This document shows positions 26,579 to 35,048 of a stretch of 64,000 bases of DNA, piece by piece. The DNA lies in NCBI RefSeq assembly GCF_005233875.1, contig NZ_SZPZ01000002.1, positions 1,178,001 to 1,242,000 of the forward strand, written 5' to 3'. The DNA comes from Kribbella jiaozuonensis (lineage in GTDB: Bacteria; Actinomycetota; Actinomycetes; Propionibacteriales; Kribbellaceae). The notes under the pieces were generated by a model that made no database searches, was not told where the DNA came from, and worked only from the letters and a program-made list of their open reading frames with translations. Every line of letters starts with the position of its first letter. The first letter of the stretch is position 1. The position numbers and the translations under genes are program-made.

Positions 26579-28494
26579 CCCGTCAATCTACTCTGCCCCA
26601 ACACGATCACCGGGGTATCACCGCCGGGCAGCCCGATCCGGACCGTCGTGTCCGTCACCACCACATCGATGCCCTCGGCAAGCGCCTGCGGCCGCAGCCC
26701 GTCCCGCGTGAGCACGACGGCGTTCACCAGCACGAGCGGCCGACCATGGTGCCGGGCGGTCAGGTAGGGCGTCGCCGAGTGCGCACCGAACGGGTTCACG
26801 CCCACGGCCCGATGCACTGCGGCGGTCTCGTACCCGTGCAGCCCGACCACCGCCGACACCAGACCGTCCGCGTTCCGCGCCGATGCCGCCAGGCCCGCCT
26901 CGGCGCTGCTGGTTGCCTCGGGCAAGGAATCTCCGGCGACGGCGAAGCCCGCGCTGCGGACCTGGGCGCCCTCCGGCCCGTCGACCAGGGCGCACCGGAT
27001 CTCCCAGCCGTTCCACACGACCGAGGCGACCTCGATCGCCCACGGCCCGTCGTCCCCGAGCCACGCCCGGTGCCACGACGACGCCGTACGCCCGTCGACT
27101 CCCAGCCGCCGGATCCGACCCCGCCCACTGGCGACGCCGTCCGGCGACACCAACGAGATCAAGTTGTCGATCCCGGGCTCGTGGTCGGACAGGTCCGGAC
27201 CGGCGTGGTTCGCGTACGCCAGCCGGTTGTAGTGCGGATCGCCCGCGGGCTCCATACCCTCCGGCTCGGCGACCGGCGCATGGTCGGCGCCGTGGTTCAC
27301 CAACTGCACGACCTGGTCGTGCCGGCTCGCGTGCACGATCCATCCCGGCTTCGGCATCGCTCGTAGTTGATCGGCGTCATCGAGCGGGATCGAGTCCTCC
27401 GGGTCAGCCCACACCGGGTGCTCCGGCGGCAGGATCAGCCCGACGAACCCCTTCGAGGCCCAGTACGGCGATCCAGGCCCGAAGTACTGCTGTGTCGTCG
27501 GCAGGAACGTGTCGTACCACCCGAGCGTCAGCACGCCACGCTCGTCCGGCACGCCGTGCTGCACGAAGTGCCGTGCAATGCCCGAGCACAGCCGCCGCGT
27601 CTGCCCCGGCGTCAGGGGAGTGGAGTCGAGCAGCGCGCCCATCCAGTACGGCGCTGCCGCGGCCATGCGATAGGTGAGCGACCGCCCCTGGTAGATCGGC
27701 GCGCCGTCGTTGCCGACGAGGTGCACCGCGTCCTCGAGGAACAGCCTGATCCGCTCGCGATACAGCTTCAGCCGGTCCTCGTACTGCGCACCCGGCGTCG
27801 CGGCGGCCATCCGCGCCCACAGTCCGGGGTAGAGGTGCATCGCCCAGCCGATGTAGTTGTCGAAGTTCTGCCCGTCGCCGTCGGAGTACCACCCGTCGCC
27901 GACGTACCAGTCCTCGATCCGGTCGAGCCCGCCGTCGATGTCGTCCTGCGAGTACGGCGCTCCGACCGAGGCGAGGAACTGCTCGCTGACGACCTGGAAC
28001 AGCCGCCAGTTGTTGTCGTGCGTCGTGGAGCCGATGAACCCGCCGAGCCATTCCGCGACGTGTTCCTGTGCTCGCGTATCGAGGCGGTCCCAGATCCACT
28101 CGCGGGTCTCGTGCAGCGACACCGCGATCGCCGCGGCCTCGACCATCTGCTGCGACCGCTCGGTGAGCCGCAGCCACGACTCGGGGTGGTCCGGGTTCGC
28201 GCCGTTCGCGACGCCGCGTGCGTACCGCTCGATCAGGTCCTCGCAGCCCTTGCCCTGCACGCCGGCGATCCGGAACGCAGCCAGCATGAACGATCGGGCG
28301 AAGCCCTCCAGCGCGTCGGACGCCGTACCCGATCGGCTCGGCCGCCCGGGCAGCTCGATCAGCGAGGCGGCGGGGGAGAAGTACGGCACCAGCGAGTCGA
28401 GCAGATGATCCGCCAACGCCTCCCAATGCTTACGGCTCCAACCGGTCTGCCGCGAGAGAACACGGTCGGTATCGGGCAGGACGAGGCGGGTCAT
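26575..28494 (-). CDS. DUF2264 domain protein
   Basis: This 639-residue protein has the conserved DUF2264 blocks GWSRKHWEALADHLLDSLVPY, NNWRLFQVVSEQFLA, GWYSDGDGQNFDNYIGWAMHLY and YGPGSPYWASKGF-like QQYFGPGSPYWASKG. The family has an alpha/alpha-barrel followed by a beta domain, like polysaccharide lyases and unsaturated glucuronyl hydrolases, and is typically found in polysaccharide-use loci. No signal peptide is visible, so it is probably cytoplasmic. It is coupled by 4-nt overlaps to a hydroxyacid dehydrogenase upstream and ferritin downstream. Confidence 0.85.
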   Translation of the reverse strand: MTRLVLPDTDRVLSRQTGWSRKHWEALADHLLDSLVPYFSPAASLIELPGRPSRSGTASDALEGFARSFMLAAFRIAGVQGKGCEDLIERYARGVANGANPDHPESWLRLTERSQQMVEAAAIAVSLHETREWIWDRLDTRAQEHVAEWLGGFIGSTTHDNNWRLFQVVSEQFLASVGAPYSQDDIDGGLDRIEDWYVGDGWYSDGDGQNFDNYIGWAMHLYPGLWARMAAATPGAQYEDRLKLYRERIRLFLEDAVHLVGNDGAPIYQGRSLTYRMAAAAPYWMGALLDSTPLTPGQTRRLCSGIARHFVQHGVPDERGVLTLGWYDTFLPTTQQYFGPGSPYWASKGFVGLILPPEHPVWADPEDSIPLDDADQLRAMPKPGWIVHASRHDQVVQLVNHGADHAPVAEPEGMEPAGDPHYNRLAYANHAGPDLSDHEPGIDNLISLVSPDGVASGRGRIRRLGVDGRTASSWHRAWLGDDGPWAIEVASVVWNGWEIRCALVDGPEGAQVRSAGFAVAGDSLPEATSSAEAGLAASARNADGLVSAVVGLHGYETAAVHRAVGVNPFGAHSATPYLTARHHGRPLVLVNAVVLTRDGLRPQALAEGIDVVVTDTTVRIGLPGGDTPVIVLGQSRLTG

Positions 28495-29516
28495 GCAAGC
28501 CTTCCGAGTTCATCCGGGGTGATGGCGTGTTCGAGGGGTTGGCCGGCAGCGAGGTGTTCGAGTTCGCTCACGGCCATCTCGCCGAGGCGGGCGATCTCGT
28601 TGCCGACGGCACCGGCGACGTGCGGGGTGACGAAGACGTTCGGCAGGTCGAGCAGGGGCGAGTCCGGCGGCAGCGGCTCGGGATCGGTGACGTCGAGTAC
28701 GGCGTCGATCCGGCCGGAAGCGCACTCGGCCAGCAGCGCCTCGGCATCGATGATCTTGCCCCGCGCGGTGTTGATCAGCACCGCGCCGTCCTTCAGCAGA
28801 CCGAGCAGTCGCCCGTCGACCAGGCCGACCGTCTCGGGAATCAGCGGCGCGTGCACGCTGAGGATGTCACTGCGCGTGAACAACGCGTCGTTGTCGACCA
28901 GCTCAGCACCGAGCGCGGCCGCCTGGTCCGCGGTCAGGTACGGGTCGCTGATCAGCACCTCGAGGTCGAACGCGCGCAGCCGCTCGGCGACCATCTTCCC
29001 GATCCGTGACGCTCCGAGCAGGCCGACCGTCGTGCCGTAACTGCCCGGCATCGCGTGCGGGTCGGCCTTCCGCCGTTCGATCCGGTACTGCGCTGCGAGC
29101 CGGAACGCCCTCTTCCCGGCGAGCACGATCGCAGCGACCGTGAACTCGGCGACCGGTTGCGCGTTGGCGGTGGCCGCCGACGAGACCTGGATGCCGCGGT
29201 CGAACGCGGCCGGGTCGACGATCGCCTTGACCGAGCCGGCCGCGTGCAGGATCGCCTGCAGCTTCGGCGCCGCGTCGAGGACCTCCGGACCGATCCGCGG
29301 GCAGCCCCAGCCGGTGAGCAGTACGTCGACGTCCGGCAGCGCCGCGCGTACGGCGGGGTCGGCCAGGAAGCTGGTCCCGGGGCCGACCGGGAGCACGGTG
29401 GCGATCGCCTCGAGCCGCTCCCGGACCCGCGGCACGAGGACGCGGGTCCTGGCGTCGTCGTGCATCGCCAGCATGACGGTCAGGGCGGAATCTGGTTCGC
29501 TGCTCACGACGAACAA
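28491..29516 (-). CDS. D-2-hydroxyacid dehydrogenase family protein
   Basis: The protein has up to 341 residues. It has the NAD motif VGLLGASRIGKMVAERLRAFD, the catalytic Arg in INTARGKIIDAEALL, Glu in DVTDPEPLPPDSPL and His in VFVTPHVAG. It oxidises or reduces 2-hydroxy/2-keto acids; the substrate is unknown. The start is unclear: TTG 29516, GTG 29507 and ATG 29474 are all in frame, and a palindromic operator lies at 29521-29532, which argues for a start downstream of TTG or a very short leader. It heads the operon with the DUF2264 gene and ferritin. Confidence 0.85.
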   Translation of the reverse strand: MFVVSSEPDSALTVMLAMHDDARTRVLVPRVRERLEAIATVLPVGPGTSFLADPAVRAALPDVDVLLTGWGCPRIGPEVLDAAPKLQAILHAAGSVKAIVDPAAFDRGIQVSSAATANAQPVAEFTVAAIVLAGKRAFRLAAQYRIERRKADPHAMPGSYGTTVGLLGASRIGKMVAERLRAFDLEVLISDPYLTADQAAALGAELVDNDALFTRSDILSVHAPLIPETVGLVDGRLLGLLKDGAVLINTARGKIIDAEALLAECASGRIDAVLDVTDPEPLPPDSPLLDLPNVFVTPHVAGAVGNEIARLGEMAVSELEHLAAGQPLEHAITPDELGRLA

Positions 29517-29520
29517 CCTA

Positions 29521-29532
29521 GCAAGCGCTTTC
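29521..29532. promoter_or_regulatory. Candidate LacI-family operator upstream of the dehydrogenase-DUF2264 operon
   Basis: GCAAGCGCTTTC is a near-perfect palindrome with the central AAGCGCTT that LacI-family regulators of sugar use recognise in actinobacteria and firmicutes. It lies only 5 bp before the most upstream possible start (29516), where a bound repressor would block transcription. The regulator is not in the window. Confidence 0.5.
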
Positions 29533-29682
29533 CCAACCTGTCTCTCCGACCGCCGAGTCTTGGAACATCCTGAAAGTTTTGCCCGGGCCGGAATGTGTCC
29601 GGCCGCGTTGGGCGTTGTCTCCTTCAGAGGGCAGGATAGAGGTGCCTACCCGCCCTGATGGCAACCGCGAAGGAGAACGACG

Positions 29683-30597
29683 ATGCTGCGACCGGACGAC
29701 CTCTACGAGATCGTCGACGAGTCGGTGGCGACCGGCCCGGCGGCGACGCCGAAGGTCATGGTGCACTCGCTGGACGGGTTCATGGACGCGGGTCAGGCCG
29801 GCCGGGTGACTGCCGACCACCTGCTCGAGGTGCTCGACCACCGGCTGCTCGCGCGGTTCGACATCGACCTGTTGCACGACTACCGGGCCCGGCGGCCCGA
29901 GGTGACGTTCGCCGAGGACCGGTTCACCGACTACACGCCGCCGCACCTTTCGCTGCACCTGCTGACCGACGATGCCGGCGTCGAGTTCCTGTTGCTCGAG
30001 GGCGCCGAGCCGGACAACCACTGGGACCGGTTCGCCGCTGCGGTGCGTCAGCTGATCGAGCGCTACAACGTGACACTCACGGTCGGCGTCCACGGCATCC
30101 CGATGGGCGTGCCGCACACCCGGCCGCTCGGCCTGACCGCGCACGCGACCCGGCCCGAGCTGGTCACCCGCTCGAACATCTGGGACGGCGAGATGGTGCT
30201 GCCCGCGAGCGCGGGCACGATGCTCCAGGTGCGCCTGGGCGAGGCCGGCAAGGACGCGATGGGCTTCGCCGTCCACGTCCCGCACTACCTGGCCGAGAAC
30301 CGCTTCCCGGGCGCCGCGCTGGCGCTGGTGCACGCGATCTCCGCCGCGACGGGCCTGCTCCTCCCTAGCAAGGCCCTGCTCGACGAGGCCGCCGTCACCG
30401 GCCGGCTGGTCGACGAGCAGGTCGAAGCCTCCGACGACGCAAGCGCAGTGGTCAAGGCGCTCGAAACGCAGTACGACGCTGCTGAGGGCTCGCTGTCCCG
30501 CAAGAGCCTGCTGGCTGATTCGACCCCGTCCGCCGACGAGCTCGGCGCCGAGGTGGAGCAGTTCCTGGCCGAGCTGAACCGCGAGGACAACGAGTAG
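29683..30597 (+). CDS. PAC2-family protein
   Basis: The protein has 304 residues from ATG 29683, after GAAGGAGAACGACG. It shows the PAC2 (proteasome assembly chaperone 2-like) pattern: VMVHSLDGFMDAGQAGRVTA, LLHDYRARRPEVTF, GVHGIPMGVPHTRP and HVPHYLAENRFPGAALALV. Actinobacterial PAC2 proteins are common, sometimes linked to Pup-proteasome systems, but their role is unknown. The last 60 residues look alpha-helical and acidic. It is monocistronic or first of two genes with tesB 43 bp downstream. Confidence 0.88.
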   Translation: MLRPDDLYEIVDESVATGPAATPKVMVHSLDGFMDAGQAGRVTADHLLEVLDHRLLARFDIDLLHDYRARRPEVTFAEDRFTDYTPPHLSLHLLTDDAGVEFLLLEGAEPDNHWDRFAAAVRQLIERYNVTLTVGVHGIPMGVPHTRPLGLTAHATRPELVTRSNIWDGEMVLPASAGTMLQVRLGEAGKDAMGFAVHVPHYLAENRFPGAALALVHAISAATGLLLPSKALLDEAAVTGRLVDEQVEASDDASAVVKALETQYDAAEGSLSRKSLLADSTPSADELGAEVEQFLAELNREDNE

Positions 30598-30640
30598 GAG
30601 CCCGCTGCGGGTTCGGCGTACCGGCCTGTCAGGATGAGGC

Positions 30641-31486
30641 ATGCCTGAGTCGCTGGAGGATCTGGTCGAGCTGCTCGACCTGGAGATGATCGACGTCGAC
30701 CTGTTCCGGGGTCGTCAGCCGCAGACCTCGATGCAGCGGGTGTTCGGCGGCCAGGTGCTGGGTCAGGCGCTGGCCGCCGCGAGCCGCACCGTCGACCCGG
30801 AGCGGATCGTGCATTCGCTCCACGGGTACTTCCTGCGCGCGGGTGACACGTCGGTACCGATCGTGTACCGGCCGGAGCCGACCCGTGACGGTGGCTCGTT
30901 CAGCAGCCGGCGGGTGGTGGCGTCGCAGAACGGCAAGCCGATCTTCTACATGTCGGCGTCCTTCCAGCGCCCGGAGCCCGGCCTCGATCACCAGGACCCG
31001 ATGCCGGACGACGTCGTACCGCCGGAGGAGGCACCTCGGTTGGCGACTGTTCTGGAAGCGCGGTCGGGGCGCGCGGCAGCGGACTGGGATCGCGAGTGGG
31101 CGGCGCTCGACGTACGCCTCGCGGGAGTGACCGGGCGGCAGTTCTGGATCCGTGCCGCAGGCAAGCTTCCCGATGATCCCGCGCTGCATGCGTGCGTGCT
31201 CGCCTATGCGAGTGACCTGACGCTGTTGGGGGCGAGTCTGCTGCCGCACGGCATCGTCATCGGTGACCGCCGGATCCAGCCGGCGTCGCTCGACCACGCG
31301 CTCTGGTTCCACCGGCCGTTCCGCGCCGACGAGTGGTTGCTGTACGACCAGTCGTCGCCTTCAGCGTCGGGCGCTCGTGGCTTCGCGACCGGCCGGCTCT
31401 ATGCCCAGACCGGCGCGTTGATCGCGTCGGTGGCGCAAGAAGGTCTGATCCGGCCGGTCGGTCTGGACTCTGATCTGCTAACGTAG
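30641..31486 (+). CDS. tesB: Acyl-CoA thioesterase II
   Basis: The 281-residue protein is a double hot-dog thioesterase: FRGRQPQTSMQRVFGGQVLGQ, HSLHGYFLRAGDTSVPIVY, and C-terminal ASLDHALWFHRPFRADEWLLY with the catalytic Asp/Gln/Thr region of TesB. It hydrolyses acyl-CoA to free acid and CoA. Family length is usually ~285, so it is complete. Its stop at 31484-31486 is 4 bp before the leader peptide of the second ThrRS and overlaps that gene's possible promoter. Confidence 0.92.
   Translation: MPESLEDLVELLDLEMIDVDLFRGRQPQTSMQRVFGGQVLGQALAAASRTVDPERIVHSLHGYFLRAGDTSVPIVYRPEPTRDGGSFSSRRVVASQNGKPIFYMSASFQRPEPGLDHQDPMPDDVVPPEEAPRLATVLEARSGRAAADWDREWAALDVRLAGVTGRQFWIRAAGKLPDDPALHACVLAYASDLTLLGASLLPHGIVIGDRRIQPASLDHALWFHRPFRADEWLLYDQSSPSASGARGFATGRLYAQTGALIASVAQEGLIRPVGLDSDLLT
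31479..31484 (+). promoter_or_regulatory. Candidate -10 box for the ThrRS2 leader transcript
   Basis: TAACGT fits the TANNNT -10 pattern and lies 6 bp before the leader-peptide GTG at 31491, so the transcript may start at or next to the start codon (leaderless). No convincing -35 box is seen 16-18 bp upstream. It lies inside the tesB stop region. Confidence 0.3.
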
Positions 31487-31490
31487 AAAC

Positions 31491-31544
31491 GTGATCAAGC
31501 GCGCAGTAGTGACGACGACGCCGAGGTTCGTCCCGGCGCGCTGA
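31491..31544 (+). CDS. Thr-rich attenuator leader peptide (17 aa)
   Basis: A GTG-started ORF encodes MIKRAVVTTTPRFVPAR. Three consecutive ACG Thr codons occupy 31512-31520. It is followed 18 bp later by a perfect 12-bp-stem terminator and then by a threonyl-tRNA synthetase gene. This is the layout of ribosome-mediated attenuation: stalling on Thr codons when charged tRNA-Thr is scarce would favour an alternative fold and read-through. TCCCGG (31531-31536) can pair with CCGGGG (31567-31572) in the terminator 5' arm. The ORF is too short to score by coding statistics, so the call rests on layout. Confidence 0.7.
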   Translation: MIKRAVVTTTPRFVPAR

Positions 31545-31561
31545 CATCTGACTGTCTACCG

Positions 31562-31592
31562 AAGCCCCGGGGCGAGTGCCCCGGGGCTTTGT
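31562..31592 (+). terminator. Rho-independent terminator/attenuator before ThrRS2
   Basis: AAGCCCCGGGGC (31562-31573) pairs perfectly with GCCCCGGGGCTT (31578-31589) around a GAGT loop, followed by TTTGTTGT. A 12-bp GC-rich stem with a T-run between a Thr-codon leader and a Thr-tRNA synthetase gene is most simply an attenuator. It would also end tesB transcripts. Confidence 0.85.
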
Positions 31593-31633
31593 TGTGTCCG
31601 GTGGTCGCTCGCTCCAAAACTCTTGGAGGAATC

Positions 31634-32869
31634 ATGTACGACCACCGCAAGCTCGGCCGCGAACTCGGCCTGTTCGACTCCGACCCGCTGATCGGCGCAG
31701 GCCTTCCTTATTGGCTGCCCGCAGGCGCCGCCGTACGTCGCGCACTCGAGAGCTACATCTCCGAGGTCGAGCGAAGAGCCGGCTACCAGCAGGTCTATTC
31801 GCCCGTGCTCGGCAAGCGCGAGCTGTACGAGATCTCGGGCCACTGGGCGAAGTACCACGAGGACATGTATCCGCCGATGGATATGGGCGGTGAGCAACTG
31901 ATCCTCCGGCCGAGCATCTGCCCGCACCACGCGCTGATGTACCGCTCCCGCTCGCACAGCTACCGCGAACTCCCACTCCGGTACTCCGAACTCGGCGGCC
32001 AGTACCGCGCCGAACTCTCCGGCGCGATCGGCGGTCTCAGCCGCGTCCGCGCCATGCAACTCAACGACGCGCACATCTTCTGCCGCCTCGACCAGGTCGC
32101 CTCTGAGGCTGCGTCCGCGCTGTCCCTGATCAACCAGGCGTACGCCGATATGGGGATCAGCGCCTCGCGTTATGTGCTTGCGCTGCCCGCGGAGGACGCG
32201 AAGTTCGGTGACCCGTCCAGCAAGTACGTCGGTGACGCCGCCAGTTGGGCCCAAGCCGCTTCGTTGCTCCGCGATGTCTTGGAGGCGGCAGGCATCGACT
32301 ACGAGGAGGCTCCCGGCGACGCGGCGTTCTACGGGCCGAAGATCGACATCCAACTGGAGGATTCGGCCGGCCGCGAGTTCAGCCTGTCGACCGTCCAGAT
32401 CGACTTCCACCAGCCGGCCGCGTTCGGGCTCGAGTACATCGGTGCCGATGGCAACAAGCATCGTCCGGTGATGGTGCACCGGGCGATCGTCGGCAGCATC
32501 GAGCGGGCGATGGCACAGCTGATCGAGGTACACGGCGGGGCGTTCCCGGCGTGGCTCGCGCCGGTGCAGGTCGTCGTACTCCCGATCTCGGACGACGAGG
32601 AGAAGCGTGCCGCCGAGGTGGCTCGTCGTGCGGTGGATCGCGGGCTGCGGGTGGAGGTCGCGCACGCGGACGAGGGGAGTCTCGGCGCGCGGATCCGCGA
32701 GAACCGATTGGCGCCGTACCAGGCTGTCATCGGGGCGCGTGAGGACGGCGCTGGTTTGCTCGCGGTCCGGGAGCGCGACGGCGGTCGGTGGGAGCCGGCT
32801 CCGATCGGGGAGGTGCTCGATCGGATCGCGGAGCTCAGTTCTCCTGCAGCTGTCCGATCAGGTGAGTGA
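31634..32869 (+). CDS. Second threonyl-tRNA synthetase, lacking TGS and editing domains
   Basis: The protein has 411 residues from ATG 31634 with TTGGAGGAATC upstream. It starts at the class II core (DHRKLGRELGLFDSDPLIG) and keeps the zinc ligands and motifs 2/3 (ICPHHALMY, QLNDAHIFC, HRPVMVHRAIVGSIERAM) and the anticodon-binding domain (APVQVVVLPISDDEEKRA). It lacks the ~240 N-terminal residues carrying TGS and the HxxxH/CxxxH editing site present in ThrRS1 at 11510. Such short paralogues are known in some bacteria as stress-induced or inhibitor-tolerant copies. Expression is probably Thr-attenuated. Its end overlaps the MaoC-like gene by 35 bp. Confidence 0.92.
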   Translation: MYDHRKLGRELGLFDSDPLIGAGLPYWLPAGAAVRRALESYISEVERRAGYQQVYSPVLGKRELYEISGHWAKYHEDMYPPMDMGGEQLILRPSICPHHALMYRSRSHSYRELPLRYSELGGQYRAELSGAIGGLSRVRAMQLNDAHIFCRLDQVASEAASALSLINQAYADMGISASRYVLALPAEDAKFGDPSSKYVGDAASWAQAASLLRDVLEAAGIDYEEAPGDAAFYGPKIDIQLEDSAGREFSLSTVQIDFHQPAAFGLEYIGADGNKHRPVMVHRAIVGSIERAMAQLIEVHGGAFPAWLAPVQVVVLPISDDEEKRAAEVARRAVDRGLRVEVAHADEGSLGARIRENRLAPYQAVIGAREDGAGLLAVRERDGGRWEPAPIGEVLDRIAELSSPAAVRSGE

Positions 32870-33692
32870 CCTCATGCGACTCGTCGTAGAGCGCGAAGTC
32901 GAGGGTCTTGCCGGTCTGCTGGTAGCCGAACTGGACCCGGGAGGGCAGCAGTAGTGGCTTACGGAAGTCGACGCGGACCGTGAACGCGTCCGGCAGGTGG
33001 CCGGCGCGCTGGATGGACGCGAGCGCGGCGGCCTTGGCCCACATGCCGTGGGCGATCTGGCGCGGGAACCCGAACGCCTGAGCGGTCAGCTTGAACAGGT
33101 GGATCGGGTTCCGGTCGCCGGACGCGCCGGCGTACCGGCGGCCGAGGTTGCCGCGCAGGTCCCACCAGGCGTCGGCCGAGAGGACCGGGTCGGTCAGCAG
33201 GTCCGCGTGTGCGCTCGGCGTGCCGGCCGTGCGGCTGAGCAGCGTGGTCAGATCGCTCCACACCAGCTCGTGGTCGACGAAGACCTCGCTGATGATGTCG
33301 AAGACGGTGCCCTTCGGGTGCGGGCGTTCCGGCGTACTGTGCACGCGGATCGCCGGCTCGGCGTGGATCGGGATCGGCTGCTTCTGCGTGATCGTGTTGG
33401 ACAGATGCACGATCCCCATCGGCTTGTACGGGAACGAGGGGTCGGACATCAGGTCCAGGTGCAGCGGGAACGCCAGGACATGCGGGTACGTCGGCGGCAG
33501 CGCGGGCCCGGCCTGGAAGCCGGTGACATCGCGGTACGCCGTGAGGTGGTCCTGGTCGATCGCCGACCGGGGCAGCTCGAGCGTCAGGCCGTCCTCGTCC
33601 GGCTCGTAGTCGGCCCTCCTGAGGGTTGCGCGGACCGTCCGGGCGTAGAGCTGGCCGAACTTCGGCGAGTCGTCGTACCGTCGGGTCGGCAT
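32835..33692 (-). CDS. MaoC-like (R)-hydroxyacyl-thioester dehydratase (HtdX-like)
   Basis: The 285-residue protein is a double hot-dog hydratase. The C-terminal half has the hydratase-2 motif GDRNPIHLFKLTAQAFGFPRQIAHGMW, with Asp and His catalytic residues. The N-terminal half is the degenerate hot-dog. Together with the FabG-like reductase and thiolase genes just upstream, it matches the mycobacterial Rv0241c-Rv0243 (htdX-fabG4-fadA2) order. It should dehydrate 3-hydroxyacyl-CoA/ACP. The start codon is 1 bp after the fabG stop. Confidence 0.9.
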   Translation of the reverse strand: MPTRRYDDSPKFGQLYARTVRATLRRADYEPDEDGLTLELPRSAIDQDHLTAYRDVTGFQAGPALPPTYPHVLAFPLHLDLMSDPSFPYKPMGIVHLSNTITQKQPIPIHAEPAIRVHSTPERPHPKGTVFDIISEVFVDHELVWSDLTTLLSRTAGTPSAHADLLTDPVLSADAWWDLRGNLGRRYAGASGDRNPIHLFKLTAQAFGFPRQIAHGMWAKAAALASIQRAGHLPDAFTVRVDFRKPLLLPSRVQFGYQQTGKTLDFALYDESHEVTHLIGQLQEN

Positions 33693-33693
33693 G

Positions 33694-35040
33694 TCAGGCG
33701 CCCAGCATGCTCTGGCCGCAGACCCGGACCACGTTGCCGGTCACGCCGGCCGAGGCCGGATCCGCGAACCACGCGATCGTCTCGGCCACGTCGATCGGCA
33801 GCCCGCCCTGCTGCAGCGAGTTGATCCGGCGGCCGACCTCGCGGATCGTGAACGGGACCTTCGCCGTCATCTCGGTCTCGATGAACCCGGGCGCGACCGC
33901 GTTGATCCGGATGTTGCGATCGGCCAGCTTCGGCGCGAGCGCCTGGACCAGGCCGATCACGCCTGCCTTCGAGGTCGCGTAGTTCGTCTGGCCGTTGTTG
34001 CCGGCGATCCCGGCCATCGACGAGACCCCGATGATCGAGCCGCCGTCCTTCAGCGCGCCGGACTCGATCAGGTGCTCGGTGATGCGCTCCGGGGCGCGCA
34101 GGTTCACGTCGAGTACGGCGTCCCACGCGTCGGTCCGCATGTTCGCCAGCCGCTTGTCCCGGGTGATACCGGCGTTGTGGACGACGATGTCGAGCCCGCC
34201 GTGCTGCTCCTGCGCGTGGGCGGCGATCCGTTGCGGGGCGTCGACTGCGGTGACGTCGAGCAGGAGCTCGGTGCCGCCGAGGCGGGTCATCACCTTGCGC
34301 AGCGGGTCCGCGTTCTGCGGTACGTCGACGCCGATGATCGTCGCGCCGTCGCGGGCCAGCGTGTTCGCGATCGCTTCGCCGATACCGCGGGCGGCACCGG
34401 TCACCAGGGCGATCCGCCCGCTCAGCGGCCGGGTCGGGTCGTTGCTGACGAGCGGGCCGGTGCCGATCCGGGCGACCTGGCCGTCGACGTACGCGGACTT
34501 GGGGGAGAGGAAGAAGCGGAGCGTGGAGTCGAGCTGCTCGTGGGCGTCCGGGGCGACGTACACGAGGTTGACCGTGGCGCCGCGCTTCACCTCCTTGCCG
34601 AGGGAGCGGGAGAAGCCCTCGAGCGCGCGCTGGGCGACGTGCTGCTCGGTGGAGGTCGCCAGCTCCGGCGTACGGCCGACGACGATCACGCGGCCGGCCG
34701 CGGCGAGCTGGCGGATGACGGGGGAGAAGAAGCGCTGCAGGCTGGTCAGGTCAGCGGTGGTGGCGGCGCCGGTCGCGTCGAAGACCAGTGCCTTCGGGCG
34801 GATGCCGATCGACGCGACGCCTTCGGTCGCCGTACTGAACGAGGCGCCGATGTCGCGCAGCAGGGCCTGGATCGCCTTGCCCGCGTCGGTCTCCCCGATC
34901 GCGCCGAAGACGACCGGCCCGTCGATCACCGGCGACCCCTCGACCCAACGCTGCAACGGCGTCGGGTCGGGCAGGCCGAGGTTCTTGACCAGGGTCTGCC
35001 CGAGCGGTGTCCGGGTGAAGGTCTGGTAGCGGTCCGTCAT
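33694..35040 (-). CDS. 3-oxoacyl-ACP/CoA reductase, FabG4-like
   Basis: The protein has 448 residues from ATG 35040, twice the size of ordinary FabG. An N-terminal flavodoxin-like domain (~1-200, VVFGAIGETDAGKAIQALL) precedes a complete SDR domain with VTGAARGIGEAIANTLA, NAGITRD, SSMAGIAGNNGQ and YATSK. This high-molecular-weight FabG type uses NADH and reduces 3-oxoacyl-CoA in mycobacteria. It is third in an operon after TetR and fadA. Confidence 0.93.
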   Translation of the reverse strand: MTDRYQTFTRTPLGQTLVKNLGLPDPTPLQRWVEGSPVIDGPVVFGAIGETDAGKAIQALLRDIGASFSTATEGVASIGIRPKALVFDATGAATTADLTSLQRFFSPVIRQLAAAGRVIVVGRTPELATSTEQHVAQRALEGFSRSLGKEVKRGATVNLVYVAPDAHEQLDSTLRFFLSPKSAYVDGQVARIGTGPLVSNDPTRPLSGRIALVTGAARGIGEAIANTLARDGATIIGVDVPQNADPLRKVMTRLGGTELLLDVTAVDAPQRIAAHAQEQHGGLDIVVHNAGITRDKRLANMRTDAWDAVLDVNLRAPERITEHLIESGALKDGGSIIGVSSMAGIAGNNGQTNYATSKAGVIGLVQALAPKLADRNIRINAVAPGFIETEMTAKVPFTIREVGRRINSLQQGGLPIDVAETIAWFADPASAGVTGNVVRVCGQSMLGA

Positions 35041-35048
35041 CTCAGCTC

